A stretch of 64,000 bases of DNA from Streptomyces chromofuscus (GCF_015160875.1 NZ_CP063374.1:7257501-7321500); one strand, 5' to 3'; positions 25,343-35,151 are shown, counted from the first letter of the stretch. The notes: generated by a model from the sequence alone, not told the origin. Program-made: numbers and translations.

Positions 25343-26228
25343 TCACCGCTCGAGAAGCATCCGCTGCAACTCCCGAGCGGCCCGAGGCGGAGCCACGTCG
25401 CTGCGGTGGGCCAGCGCGATCGTGCGATGCAGTCCGGGCGGGGCCAGCGGAGTGACCCGCAGGCCCCGCCCGGACCGCGCCGCCACCATGCGCGGAACGA
25501 CGGCGACCCCCAGGCCCGCCCGCGCGAACCCCAGCACGGCGTCCATCTCGCCCCCCTCCACCGCGAAGTCCGGCTCGAAGCCCTCGGCGCGACACGCGGC
25601 GACGGTCAGCTCCCGCAGGTCGTACCCGTGCCGGAACATCACCAGCCGCTCGCCCTCCAGGTCCGCGATCCGCACGGTCCGCCGCCCCTCGCCCGGCCGC
25701 GGCGCCTCCGGGGACGACACCAGCACCAGGTCCTCTCGCAGCAGCTCCACCGTCGTCAGCGCCGGCGACGGCGTCGGCAGCGGCAGGACGACGAGGGCGA
25801 GATCGAGCGCGCCGCGCGCGAGAAGCCGTACGAGGTCGTGCGAGCCGCCCTCCTCGATCAGCAGCCGGATCCCCGGATAGCGGTCGTGGAAGGCGCGCAG
25901 CACGTCCGGCAGCAGACCCGTGCACAGGCTCGGCGTGGCCCCCAGCCGCACCCGGCCCCGCCGCAGCTGCACCAGCTCCTGCACCTCGTACCGCGCGGTG
26001 TCCGCGTCGGCCAGGATGCGGCGGGCCAGCGGCAGCAGCGCCTCGCCCGCGTCGGTGAGGGTGATGTTCCCGCGCGCCCGCAGGAACAGATCGGCCCCCA
26101 GCTCCCGCTCCAGCGCCTTGATCTGCTGCGAGAGCGACGGCTGGGCGACGTGCACGAGATCGGCGGCCCGGGTGAAGTGGCGGGTCTCGGCCACCGCCAC
26201 GAAGTACTGGAGCTGCTGGAACTGCATG
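25343..26228 (-). CDS. LysR-family transcriptional regulator
   Basis: 294 residues using ATG 26228 (MQFQQLQYFVAVAE). The N-terminal winged helix shows TRHFTRAADLVHVAQPSLSQ, QIKALERELGADLFLR and ITLTDAGEALLPLARRIL. The effector domain includes GVRLGATPSLCTGLLPDVL-like and AGLGVAVVPRMVAAR. It is divergent from sdhC with a palindromic box between them, so it likely autoregulates and controls this succinate dehydrogenase operon. The neighbouring 151-bp duplication ends before its stop and does not affect it. Confidence 0.9.
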
Positions 26229-26236
26229 CAGCCAGC

Positions 26237-26253
26237 ATAGGCCTGCCCTATGG
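26237..26253. promoter_or_regulatory. LTTR-like operator CATAGG-CCTGC-CCTATG
   Basis: Perfect 6-base arms (26237-26242, 26248-26253) with a 5-base centre. It contains ATA-N9-TAT, i.e. the T-N11-A type core of LysR sites. It lies 9 bases upstream of the LysR ATG and 28 bases upstream of the sdhC ATG, so it can serve both. Confidence 0.65.
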
Positions 26254-26280
26254 AATCAAGCCGGACCATGTCTTGGACTG

Positions 26281-27018
26281 ATGAGTTCGCCTCCGCATAC
26301 GGTGCCGGACATGGCTCTGGCAACGCGGACGGACCGACGGCCGTCCATGGCGCGCACGATGTGGGACAGCTCCGTCGGCAAGAAGACCGTGATGGCGGTC
26401 AGCGGCTTGATCATGCTGCTGTACCTGGTCGTCCACATGATCGGCAACCTCAAGATCTTCTTCGGCCCCGACGAAATCAACCACTACGCCCACTGGCTGC
26501 GCACGCTCGGTGAGCCGTTCCTGCATTACGAGTGGGCCCTGTGGCTGGTCCGGATCGTCCTCGTCGTCGCGGTCGTCGCCCACGCCGTCTCCGCCTACCA
26601 GCTGAGCCGCCGCGACATCAAGGCGCGCCCCAGCAAGTACGTGCACAAGAAGCCGCGCGCCTCCTACGCGACGCGCACCATGCGCTGGGGCGGGATCATC
26701 CTCGGCCTGTTCATCGTCTGGCACATCCTCGACCTGACCACCGGCACCGTGCACCCCGGCGGCTACGAGCACCTGCACCCGTACCAGAACATCATCGACA
26801 CCTTCTCGACCTGGTACGGCAACGTGATCTACATCGTCGCGGTGCTCGCCGTCGGCCTGCACGTCCGGCACGGCTTCTGGAGCGCCGCCCAGACCCTCGG
26901 CGTCGGCAGCCGCACCCGCGACCGCGCCCTGAAGATCACGGCCAATGTCCTCGCGTTGCTGCTCACGGCCGGTTTCCTCGCCGTACCCGTGGGCGTCATG
27001 ACCGGAGTGGTGAGCTGA
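26281..27018 (+). CDS. sdhC: succinate dehydrogenase cytochrome b subunit
   Basis: 245 residues from ATG 26281; an internal ATG (MALATRTDRRP, residue 11) is an alternative. The sequence has five membrane helices, with MARTMWDSSVGKKTVMAVSG leading into LIMLLYLVVHMIGNLKIFFG. Potential heme ligands are His in LVVHMIGN, VAHAVSAY, VWHILDL and LHVRHGFW. This is the single fused anchor type of Bacillus/actinobacterial enzymes. It starts the sdhCAB operon; sdhA follows after one base. Confidence 0.9.
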   Translation: MSSPPHTVPDMALATRTDRRPSMARTMWDSSVGKKTVMAVSGLIMLLYLVVHMIGNLKIFFGPDEINHYAHWLRTLGEPFLHYEWALWLVRIVLVVAVVAHAVSAYQLSRRDIKARPSKYVHKKPRASYATRTMRWGGIILGLFIVWHILDLTTGTVHPGGYEHLHPYQNIIDTFSTWYGNVIYIVAVLAVGLHVRHGFWSAAQTLGVGSRTRDRALKITANVLALLLTAGFLAVPVGVMTGVVS

Positions 27019-27019
27019 G

Positions 27020-28962
<1,943 letters not shown>

Positions 28963-28966
<4 letters not shown>

Positions 28967-29712
28967 AGCTCACCCTGCGCGTCTGGCGGCAGAAGAACGC
29001 CGACGCCGACGGCACCATGTCCACGTACGAGGTGGACGGCATCTCACCCGACATGTCGTTCCTGGAGATGCTCGACACGCTCAACGAGGAGCTCATCCTC
29101 AAGGGCGAGGACCCGGTCGCCTTCGACCACGACTGCCGCGAGGGCATCTGCGGCGCCTGCTCGCTCGTGATCAACGGCGACGCGCACGGCCCCGAGCGCA
29201 CCACCACCTGCCAGCTGCACATGCGGTCCTTCCAGGACGGCGACACGATCGACATCGAGCCGTGGCGGGCCGCCGCCTTCCCGGTGATCAAGGACCTGGT
29301 CGTCGACCGGTCCGCGTTCGACCGGATCATCCAGGCCGGCGGCTACATCACCGCCCCGACCGGCTCGGCGCCCGAGGCGCACGCCACACCGGTGCCGAAG
29401 CCGGACGCCGACTTCGCCTTCGAGCACGCCGAGTGCATCGGCTGCGGCGCCTGCGTGGCCGCCTGCCCGAACGGCGCGGCGATGCTGTTCACCTCCGCCA
29501 AGATCAACCACCTGAACGTGCTGCCGCAGGGCGCGCCGGAGCGCGAGACGCGCGTGCTGAACATGGTGGCGCAGATGGACGAGGAGGGCTTCGGCGGCTG
29601 CACCCTCACCGGGGAGTGCGCCACCGCCTGCCCCAAGGGCATCCCGCTGATGTCCATCACCGGCATGAACAAGGAGTGGCTGCGCGCCACCCGCAAGGCG
29701 GCCGGGAAGTGA
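28963..29712 (+). CDS. sdhB: succinate dehydrogenase iron-sulfur subunit
   Basis: 249 residues, ATG 28963, overlapping sdhA. The 2Fe-2S domain has CREGICGACSLVINGDAHGP with the distal Cys in TTTCQLHM. The C-terminal ferredoxin domain has CIGCGACVAACPNGA and CTLTGECATACPKGIP for the 4Fe-4S and third cluster. All expected cysteines are present. It passes electrons from SdhA to the heme/quinone anchor. A strong hairpin terminates the operon at 29758-29790. Confidence 0.95.
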
Positions 29713-29757
29713 TGCCGCCCAGGCAGGAGAGACGTTCGCCGTAAGGGTGCGGACGGG

Positions 29758-29790
29758 CGGGACCGGGAGTGGTGCTCATCCCCGGTCCCG
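29758..29790 (+). terminator. 10-bp hairpin after sdhCAB
   Basis: CGGGACCGGG (29758-29767), 13-base loop, CCCGGTCCCG (29781-29790), followed by the pyrimidine-rich TCTCGCTTTCC. Confidence 0.8.
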
Positions 29791-29952
29791 TCTCGCTTTC
29801 CGGACCACCCCGGGCATTCAACATCCGCACATCCCCGCTCCGGCCACAGGTCACGCACACGCCAACCGGCATAGGAAGAACTGTGGCGGCAGGCCGAACG
29901 ACCCGGCCCGCCCGCTGCCGTCGTCGAACCGGCCCGTGACCAGGAGTGTGCC

Positions 29953-30726
29953 ATGACCGGCGTTTCCACCCTCGACCGTCCTCCGCAGCCAGCGGCACCC
30001 ACCCGCTACACCGTCACCCTCGCCCGCGACGAGGACGACGTGCGAGCGGCGCAGAAGCTGCGGCACGACGTCTTCGCCGGCGAGATGGGCGCGATGCTGA
30101 CCACCCCCGAGCCGGGGCTCGACATCGACCCCTTCGACGCGTACTGCGACCACCTGCTGGTCCGTGACACGCTCACCGGCGAGGTCGTCGGCACCTACCG
30201 GCTGCTGCCGCCCGAGCGCGCCGCCGTGGCAGGCCGGCTGTACTCCGAGGGCGAGTTCGACCTGTCCCGCCTCGACCCGATCCGCCCCGGCCTCGTCGAG
30301 GTCGGCCGCTCCTGCGTCCACCCGGACCACCGCGACGGCACCGTGATCGGCCTGATCTGGGCGGGGATAGCGCGGTACATGGTCGACCGCGGCCACGAGT
30401 GGCTGGCCGGCTGCTGCTCCGTCCCGCTCGCCGACGGCGGCGCCGTCGCCGCGGCCACCTGGGACCGGGTGCAGGCCAAGAACCTCGCCCCCGAGGAGTA
30501 CCGCGTACGGCCGCTGCTGCCGTGGTCCGCGGACGGCGTGGCCCGCCCCTCCGGGCGCACCGACCTCCCGCCGCTGCTGCGCGGATACGTCCGCCTGGGC
30601 GCCTGGGTGTGCGGCGAGCCCGCGCACGACGCCGACTTCGGCGTCGCCGACCTGTACGTGCTGCTGTCGATGCGCCGGGTCAACCAGCGCTATCTGAAGC
30701 ACTTCCTTTCGCTCGTCCCGGCCTGA
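29953..30726 (+). CDS. OlsB-like GNAT N-acyltransferase (ornithine lipid synthesis)
   Basis: 257 residues, ATG 29953 after CAGGAGTG. The acyltransferase fold shows AAQKLRHDVFAGEMGAML, FDAYCDHLLVRD, VVGTYRLLPPERA, EVGRSCVHPDHRDGTVIGLI and a C-terminal LKHFLSLVPA. This is the OlsB/acyl-homoserine-lactone-synthase-like family that N-acylates ornithine. The stop overlaps the ATG of a lyso-acyltransferase by one base, giving the classical OlsB-OlsA pair for making ornithine lipid, a phosphorus-free membrane lipid. From memory SCO0921-SCO0920 are the equivalents. Confidence 0.82.
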   Translation: MTGVSTLDRPPQPAAPTRYTVTLARDEDDVRAAQKLRHDVFAGEMGAMLTTPEPGLDIDPFDAYCDHLLVRDTLTGEVVGTYRLLPPERAAVAGRLYSEGEFDLSRLDPIRPGLVEVGRSCVHPDHRDGTVIGLIWAGIARYMVDRGHEWLAGCCSVPLADGGAVAAATWDRVQAKNLAPEEYRVRPLLPWSADGVARPSGRTDLPPLLRGYVRLGAWVCGEPAHDADFGVADLYVLLSMRRVNQRYLKHFLSLVPA

Positions 30727-31532
30727 TGAGCGTCTGGCTGCCCAGCGCGCCCTGCACCCCCAGGGCGTGCGTGGAGCCCGCGGGACGGGGCGCGGCCACG
30801 TTGCCGGCCGTGCTGCGGCTCACCGCGGTGCTGGTGCTGCTGCTGGGCGGGATCACGCTGCTGCCGCTCGGCCGGCGCGTCCCCGCCCGATGGGTGCGCC
30901 GGTGGGCCCGGACGATCGCGTGGGCCGCGGGCGTCCGGGTCCGTATCACCGGCTCGGCCGCGCCCACCGGTGGCCTGCTCCTGGTCGCCAACCACATCTC
31001 CTGGCTGGACATCCCGCTGCTCGCGTCGGTCCGCCCGGCCCGGATGATCGCCAAGACGGAGATACGGCAGTGGCCCGTCGCCGGTCCGCTGGCCGCGAGC
31101 GCCGGCGTCGTGTTCATCGAACGGGACCGTCTGCGCGCCCTGCCGACCACGGTCGCGCACATCGCCGACCTGCTGCGCTCGGGGGCCGCCGTCGGCGTCT
31201 TCCCCGAGGGCAGCACCTGGTGCGGACGCGCCCAGGGCACCTTCCGCCGGGCCGTGTTCCAGGCCGCGCTGGACGCCGGGGTCCCCGTCCAGCCGGTCCA
31301 CATCCACTACCGCCTCGCGGACGGCCACGCCAGCACGGCCCCGGCCTTCGTCGGCGAGGACTCCCTGCTCACCTCCCTGTGGCGGGTGGCGACGGCGCGC
31401 GGTCTGGTCGCCGAGGTTCAGGTGCGGGAGCCGATCATGCCGGGTACGGTCCCCGACCGTCGGTCCCTGGCCCGCGCCGCCCAGCCGGCCGTGACCGCGC
31501 AGCCGGGCTGGACCCACGTGCCGGCGTCGTAG
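30726..31532 (+). CDS. OlsA-like 1-acyl-glycerol-3-phosphate O-acyltransferase
   Basis: 268 residues, ATG 30726. One N-terminal membrane helix (VLRLTAVLVLLLGGITLLPL) precedes the PlsC domain with NHISWLD (catalytic His/Asp), GVVFIERDRLRALPTTVA and VFPEGSTWCG (motif III). In the ornithine-lipid pathway this enzyme adds the second acyl chain to the 3-hydroxy group of lyso-ornithine lipid. Coupling to the GNAT gene supports that over a role in phospholipid synthesis. The 3' side runs into the 36-bp minisatellite. Confidence 0.85.
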   Translation: MSVWLPSAPCTPRACVEPAGRGAATLPAVLRLTAVLVLLLGGITLLPLGRRVPARWVRRWARTIAWAAGVRVRITGSAAPTGGLLLVANHISWLDIPLLASVRPARMIAKTEIRQWPVAGPLAASAGVVFIERDRLRALPTTVAHIADLLRSGAAVGVFPEGSTWCGRAQGTFRRAVFQAALDAGVPVQPVHIHYRLADGHASTAPAFVGEDSLLTSLWRVATARGLVAEVQVREPIMPGTVPDRRSLARAAQPAVTAQPGWTHVPAS

Positions 31533-32148
31533 GCGTCGCCCACCGACGACACCCCGGTGGGTCCGCGCCGCCCGGCGCCGGCGGCCCGGCCCCGGGGCCC
31601 CGGAGCCCGACGACCTGCCCGCCGCGGGCCGCAGGCGCGCGGGCCGAGGTCGCGCGCCCCGGCCCGCCGCGCCGACCCGATCCGGACGACAGGGCCCGGG
31701 CGAGGCATCCCGGGCCCGGTCGTTCCAGGCCTTTTCGGTCGCCGGATGTTCACCGGCGGCCGGGCGCCTGCTCCCTGCCGGCCGCTCACCAGTGGCCGGG
31801 GGCCTGCTCCCTGCCGGCCGCTCACCAGTGGCCGGGGGCCTGCTCCCTGCCGGCCGCTCACCAGTGGCCGGGGGCCTGCTTCCTGCCGGAGGTTCACCGG
31901 CGGCCGGGCGTCTGCTTCCTGCCGGAGGTTCACCGGTGGCCGGGCGCCCGTTCCCCGCCGGTCGGAAGTGCACGGGTCAGACAGGGCGCCGTCCGGCATG
32001 GGGACGGACTCCGGCCTTCGGCTCTGGCTAGGGGACAAACCCCGCGATTCTATGCGAGCGGACCAGGTGGCACCCGGTGACGGGCGCGGGGCGCGGGTGG
32101 ACGCCGTCGACGGGGCGGCGGAGGTCCGGCCGGAACCCCGGGGCCGGG
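31533..32148. other. 616-base intergenic region containing a minisatellite
   Basis: There is no credible gene between the OlsA-like gene and the convergent LLM oxidoreductase gene. Open frames here on both strands come from the 36-bp repeat and biased composition. After the array, a stretch near 32010-32055 (GGGGACAAACCCCGCGATTC) is less GC-rich than its surroundings, without a recognised motif. Confidence 0.6.
31745..31960. repeat. six tandem 36-bp units, each with a small hairpin
   Basis: Units begin at 31745, 31781, 31817, 31853, 31889 and 31925. Units 2-4 are virtually identical (TCACCAGTGGCCGGGGGCCT core); the first, fifth and sixth diverge. Central units contain CCGGCC-GCTCACCAGT-GGCCGG, a 6-bp stem with a 10-base loop. 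The period is a multiple of three so both strands stay open (plus strand PVAGGLLPAGRS units). Confidence 0.9.
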
Positions 32149-33147
32149 CTACGCGTGGACGATCCCGGCGAGCCGCCGGTAGGAGTCCAGCAGCGCCTCG
32201 CGGTCGTACGTGCTGGTCGTGACGAGCACCTCGTCGGCGCCCGTCTCCTTCAGTACCGTCTCCAGTTCGTGCGCGACCTGCTCCTCGGTGCCCGCGATGT
32301 GGCCGGTCAGGCCGGACTCGTAGAAGCCGCGTTCCTTGTCCGTCATGCTCAGCCGCTCCACGCGCCCGGCGGGCGGCAGCGGCGGGAAGGTGCCGTGCGT
32401 GCGGGAGTACGCCATCGACCAGGCCTCGGGGATCAGCAGCCGCCGGGCCTCCTCGGGGGTGGCGGCCACGGCGACGGTCCCGGAGATGACGACGTACGGC
32501 TCCCGCGCCCACGCGGACGGGCGGAAGCGGGTGCGGTAGAGGTCGATGCCGCGCCGCATCCTGTCCCGGTCGCGCAGGTCGCCGATGACCATCGGCAGGC
32601 CCCCGCGCGCCGCGATCGCGGCGCCCTCGCCCATGGCGAGCACGAACGGCGGCACCGCCAGGCCCTCCGCGGGACGGGCGTGGACCCGTGTCGGCGAGGT
32701 GCCGCGGAACCACCCCAGCAGCTCCTCCAGCTGGGCGGCGAAGTCCTCGGCGTCGTCCTTTTCCCGGCCCAGCGCCTTGCGCACACCGTCGGTGAAGCCC
32801 ACCGACCGGCCGAGCCCCATGTCGACCCGGCCCGGGAAGAGGGACTCCAGCACGCCGAACTGCTCCGCGACCACCAGCGGTTGGTGATTGGGCAGCATCA
32901 CCCCGCCGGTGCCCACCCGGATCGTCCGGGTCGCGCCGGCCACGGCGGCGGCCAGCACGGTCGGCGCGGAACCGGCGACGCCGGGGACGCCGTGGTGCTC
33001 CGACACCCAGAAGCGGTGGTATCCGAGCGCCTCCAGCTCCCGCGCCAGCCCGACGGTGTCACGCAGCGCCTCCGGGGCGGTGTGCCCCTCGCGGGTGCGG
33101 GAGCGGTCGAGCACGGAGAAGGGGGTCGAGGCGATCACGGAGGTCAC
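32149..33147 (-). CDS. LLM-class flavin-dependent oxidoreductase
   Basis: About 332 residues using GTG 33147 (protein begins VTSVIASTPFSVLDRSRTRE). Luciferase-like TIM barrel features: GLARELEALGYHRFWVSEHH, ATRTIRVGTGGVMLPNHQPL, VVAEQFGVLESLFPGRVDMG and LGRSVGFTDGV. The C-terminal part has ALLDSYRRLAGI. Members use F420H2 or FMNH2 for oxidation or monooxygenation; the substrate is unknown. Transcribed alone, with the Y RNA candidate upstream on the opposite strand. Confidence 0.88.
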   Translation of the reverse strand: MTSVIASTPFSVLDRSRTREGHTAPEALRDTVGLARELEALGYHRFWVSEHHGVPGVAGSAPTVLAAAVAGATRTIRVGTGGVMLPNHQPLVVAEQFGVLESLFPGRVDMGLGRSVGFTDGVRKALGREKDDAEDFAAQLEELLGWFRGTSPTRVHARPAEGLAVPPFVLAMGEGAAIAARGGLPMVIGDLRDRDRMRRGIDLYRTRFRPSAWAREPYVVISGTVAVAATPEEARRLLIPEAWSMAYSRTHGTFPPLPPAGRVERLSMTDKERGFYESGLTGHIAGTEEQVAHELETVLKETGADEVLVTTSTYDREALLDSYRRLAGIVHA

Positions 33148-33309
33148 ACAGGAGTCAACGCCTCGGGCCGCCGGGCATTCCCGCCGCACCGACCGCGCCG
33201 GCCGCTATCAATTCGCTGGCACGCTCGCGCCGCGCCGATCTACGGTGAGGCCACGACCTCGCACCTCCCGGTGCGCCGGCTACGGGTACTTCCTCGACAC
33301 GAGCACCCC

Positions 33310-33454
33310 GTCGCCGAAACAGACCTCGGGAGGCGCGAGGGCCGGTGTGCCCGGTGCGCCGGTCACGCGTTCTTCGTGGTTCGACTCCATGCAGGCCCAC
33401 GCGAGGGCCTGTCGCCCCGTGGGGGCAGCGCGTCGCCTCCTGGATCTCGGGCAC
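33310..33454 (+). ncRNA. candidate Y RNA (YrlA-like) with permuted tRNA-like domain
   Basis: A fold accounts for nearly every base. The T-arm is 33375-33391 (CGTGG-TTCGACT-CCATG, canonical TTCRANY loop). It runs directly into a perfect 7-bp acceptor-length hairpin capped by ACGCGA (CAGGCCC 33392-33398 / GGGCCTG 33405-33411). Two bases later comes a D-arm-like stem (GCCC 33414-33417 / GGGC 33423-33426). A 5-bp anticodon-like stem, ACGCG 33365-33369 with CGCGT 33429-33433, is separated from the T-arm by a 5-base TTCTT, the size of a tRNA variable loop. It continues as a long stem (33321-33335 with 33434-33447, one bulge, one mismatch) and an outer stem with a bulged C (33310-33315 with 33450-33454). 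This is a tRNA closed at the acceptor and opened at the anticodon. Position just before a TROVE gene matches bacterial Y RNAs. Confidence 0.62.
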
Positions 33455-33487
33455 CCCGGACTTCTCACCGTCGCCGTGCACTGAGAG

Positions 33488-34285
33488 GTGCTCATCTCCC
33501 GCTTCGACTCCCCTACCAGCTCGCTTGGTTCCGTACCCGCCCCGTCCGCGCCCGTCACCACCACCGGTGAGAGCACCACCGCCCACCAGGGCGGCGCGGC
33601 CTTCGTGCGGGACGCGCGCAGCGAGCTGTTCCTGCCGGCGGTCGTCACCATGGTCGGCCAGGAGACCTTCCACGAGCCGGCCGGCCTGCGGGACTCCCGA
33701 TTCCGCGCCCTGGTCCGGCAGTCGGCCGTCGAGGACCCCGAGTGGACCGCCGGCCTGCTCGGCTGGCTGCGCGGGGCGGCCCGGACACGGACGGCGTCCC
33801 TGGTCGGCGCAGCCGAGTTCGCGCACGCCCGGCTCGCGGCCGGCCTGTCCGGCCACTCACGGCAGGTCGTCGACGCGGTGCTCCAGCGGCCGGACGAGCC
33901 CCGCGAGCTGCTCGCGTACTGGACCTCGCACCACGGCCGCGCCCTTCCGAAGCCGGTCAAGCGGGGTTGTCGCCGACGCCGACGGCGGCTCTACGACGGC
34001 AGGGCGCTGCTGAAGTACGACACCGCGTCCAAGCGCTTCCGCTTCGGGGACGTGCTCCACCTGGTGCACGCGGCGCCGGACCCCGCCAAGCCGTGGCAGG
34101 GGGAGCTGTTCCGGTACGCCCTGGACCGGCGTCACCACCCGGACCGTGCCGTTCCGCCCGCCTCCCAGCGCGTCCTGACCGCGCACCGCGCGCTGACGGC
34201 GCTGCCGGCCGAGGAACGGCGGGCCGTGCTGACCGCCCCCGACGGCGCGGAACGGCTGGCGGCGGCGGGCATGCCGCGCCACTAG
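33488..34285 (+). pseudogene. truncated TROVE (Ro60/Rsr) protein lacking the VWA half
   Basis: 265 residues from GTG 33488. THQGG-like AHQGGAAFVRDARSELFLPA, GQETFHEP, DPEWTAGLLGWLRGAARTRT, ASLVGAAEFAHARLAAG and VLQRPDEPRELLAYWTSHHG match the HEAT-like TROVE domain that forms the Ro60 ring and binds misfolded RNA and Y RNA. Streptomycete relatives are ~500 residues and end in a VWA domain; here the frame stops at TAG 34283 after AERLAAAGMPRH, where family members continue GMTWE. In addition, KRGCRRRRRRLYDG (33960-33995) replaces the expected KRGVADAVRRLYG, the result of one inserted and one deleted base. Ring formation without the VWA domain is doubtful. Confidence 0.75.
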
Positions 34286-34294
34286 GGTGGGCGT

Positions 34295-34786
34295 GTGACA
34301 GTTCGTGACGAACGCCCGGTGGCCGTGTTCGACCTCGACAACACCCTCGCCGACACGGCCCACCGGCAGCACTTCCTGGAACGCAAGCCACGTGACTGGG
34401 ACGGCTTCTTCGCCGCCGCTCCCGCGGACCCGCCGCTCGCCGAGGGCATCGCGCTGGTGCGGGAGAGCGCCGGGGAGTGCGAGATCGTGTATCTCACCGG
34501 GCGGCCCGAGCGGTGCCGGCAGGACACGCTCGACTGGCTCGCCGCCCAGGGACTGCCCGAGGGGCGGGTCCACATGCGGCGCGACGCCGACCGCAGGCCC
34601 GCCCGGCACACCAAGCTGGAGATCCTGCGCCGGCTCGCGCGGACCCGTGCGATCCGGGTGCTCGTGGACGACGACGAACTGGTCTGCGAGGACGCGGAGC
34701 GGGCCGGTTTCACCGTCGTGCGGGCGCGCTGGGCGACCCCCTCCGCCGAACTCAAGGTGGCGCAGGAGCGCGAGGGGCGGACCTGA
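34295..34786 (+). CDS. HAD-superfamily phosphatase, Pnkp 3'-phosphatase-like
   Basis: 163 residues, GTG 34295. HAD motif I is VFDLDNTLADTAHR, motif II YLTGRPERCR, motif III Lys in HTKLEIL, and motif IV VLVDDDELVCEDA. The short cap and the DxDNTxAD form resemble the phosphatase half of T4 polynucleotide kinase. Substrate could be nucleic acid 3'-phosphate or a small phosphomonoester; the sequence does not decide. It begins 9 bases after the truncated TROVE stop, where the missing VWA-coding DNA would have been. Confidence 0.75.
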   Translation: MTVRDERPVAVFDLDNTLADTAHRQHFLERKPRDWDGFFAAAPADPPLAEGIALVRESAGECEIVYLTGRPERCRQDTLDWLAAQGLPEGRVHMRRDADRRPARHTKLEILRRLARTRAIRVLVDDDELVCEDAERAGFTVVRARWATPSAELKVAQEREGRT

Positions 34787-34795
34787 CGGGTCGGG

Positions 34796-35011
34796 TCACT
34801 CGGCGTCGTCGAGACGGAAGCCGACCTTCATGCAGACCTGCCATTGCGCGATCTGCCCGTTGTCCAGCCGGCCCCGCACCTCCGTCACCTCGAACCAGTC
34901 GAGGTTGCGCAGCGTCTGCGAGGCGCGGCTGATGCCGTTGCGGATGGCCTGGTCCGCACCGTCGGGCGAGCTGCCGACGATGTCCGTGACCCGGTAGGTG
35001 TGGTTCGTCAT
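34796..35011 (-). CDS. dodecin family flavin-binding protein
   Basis: 71 residues, ATG 35011 preceded by GGAGAGGAG. NHTYRVTDIVGSSPDGADQA, IRNGISRASQTLRNLDWFEV and GQIAQWQVCMKVGFRLDD match dodecins. The Trp in LDWFEV stacks on flavins and the Gln in QWQV contacts the isoalloxazine in characterised members. The family forms a hollow dodecamer that stores or buffers riboflavin/FMN or CoA. Monocistronic, convergent with the HAD gene. Confidence 0.93.
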   Translation of the reverse strand: MTNHTYRVTDIVGSSPDGADQAIRNGISRASQTLRNLDWFEVTEVRGRLDNGQIAQWQVCMKVGFRLDDAE

Positions 35012-35122
35012 GCGGGTACTCCTCTCCGCGCGCTGACGGCGGCGTCGCGTGTGTCGCGCGTCACTCCACCGTGCCCCAAGCAGCGGGGGAGCGCGAGGCG
35101 TCGGCCGCCTTTCCGGAACCGC

Positions 35123-35151
35123 TTGACCTCCGCATTGGTCCATACCAAAAT
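35123..35151 (+). promoter_or_regulatory. promoter TTGACC-N17-CAAAAT with TGGTCCATACCA operator
   Basis: Minus-35 TTGACC 35123-35128 and minus-10 CAAAAT 35146-35151 lie ~80 bases before the binding-protein gene. The palindromic TGGTCCATACCA (35136-35147) spans spacer and minus-10. It matches the DasR core TGGTCTAGACCA at 10 of 12 positions. A close relative occurs in the chitinase-operon promoter at 48206-48234. Confidence 0.6.

Noticed and set aside
31745..31960. CRISPR-like array of 36-bp units
   Set aside because: The units are directly adjacent with no spacers and no cas genes are present; it is a plain tandem repeat.
33375..33391. Ordinary tRNA gene, suggested by a perfect T-arm
   Set aside because: No 5' acceptor strand or anticodon arm lies in normal order; the acceptor-length stem is a closed hairpin after the T-arm, so a permuted tRNA-like RNA fits better.
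33500..33512. Second TTCGACTCC T-loop-like motif
   Set aside because: No flanking stem forms, and it is the codon string for RFDSP at the start of the TROVE gene.
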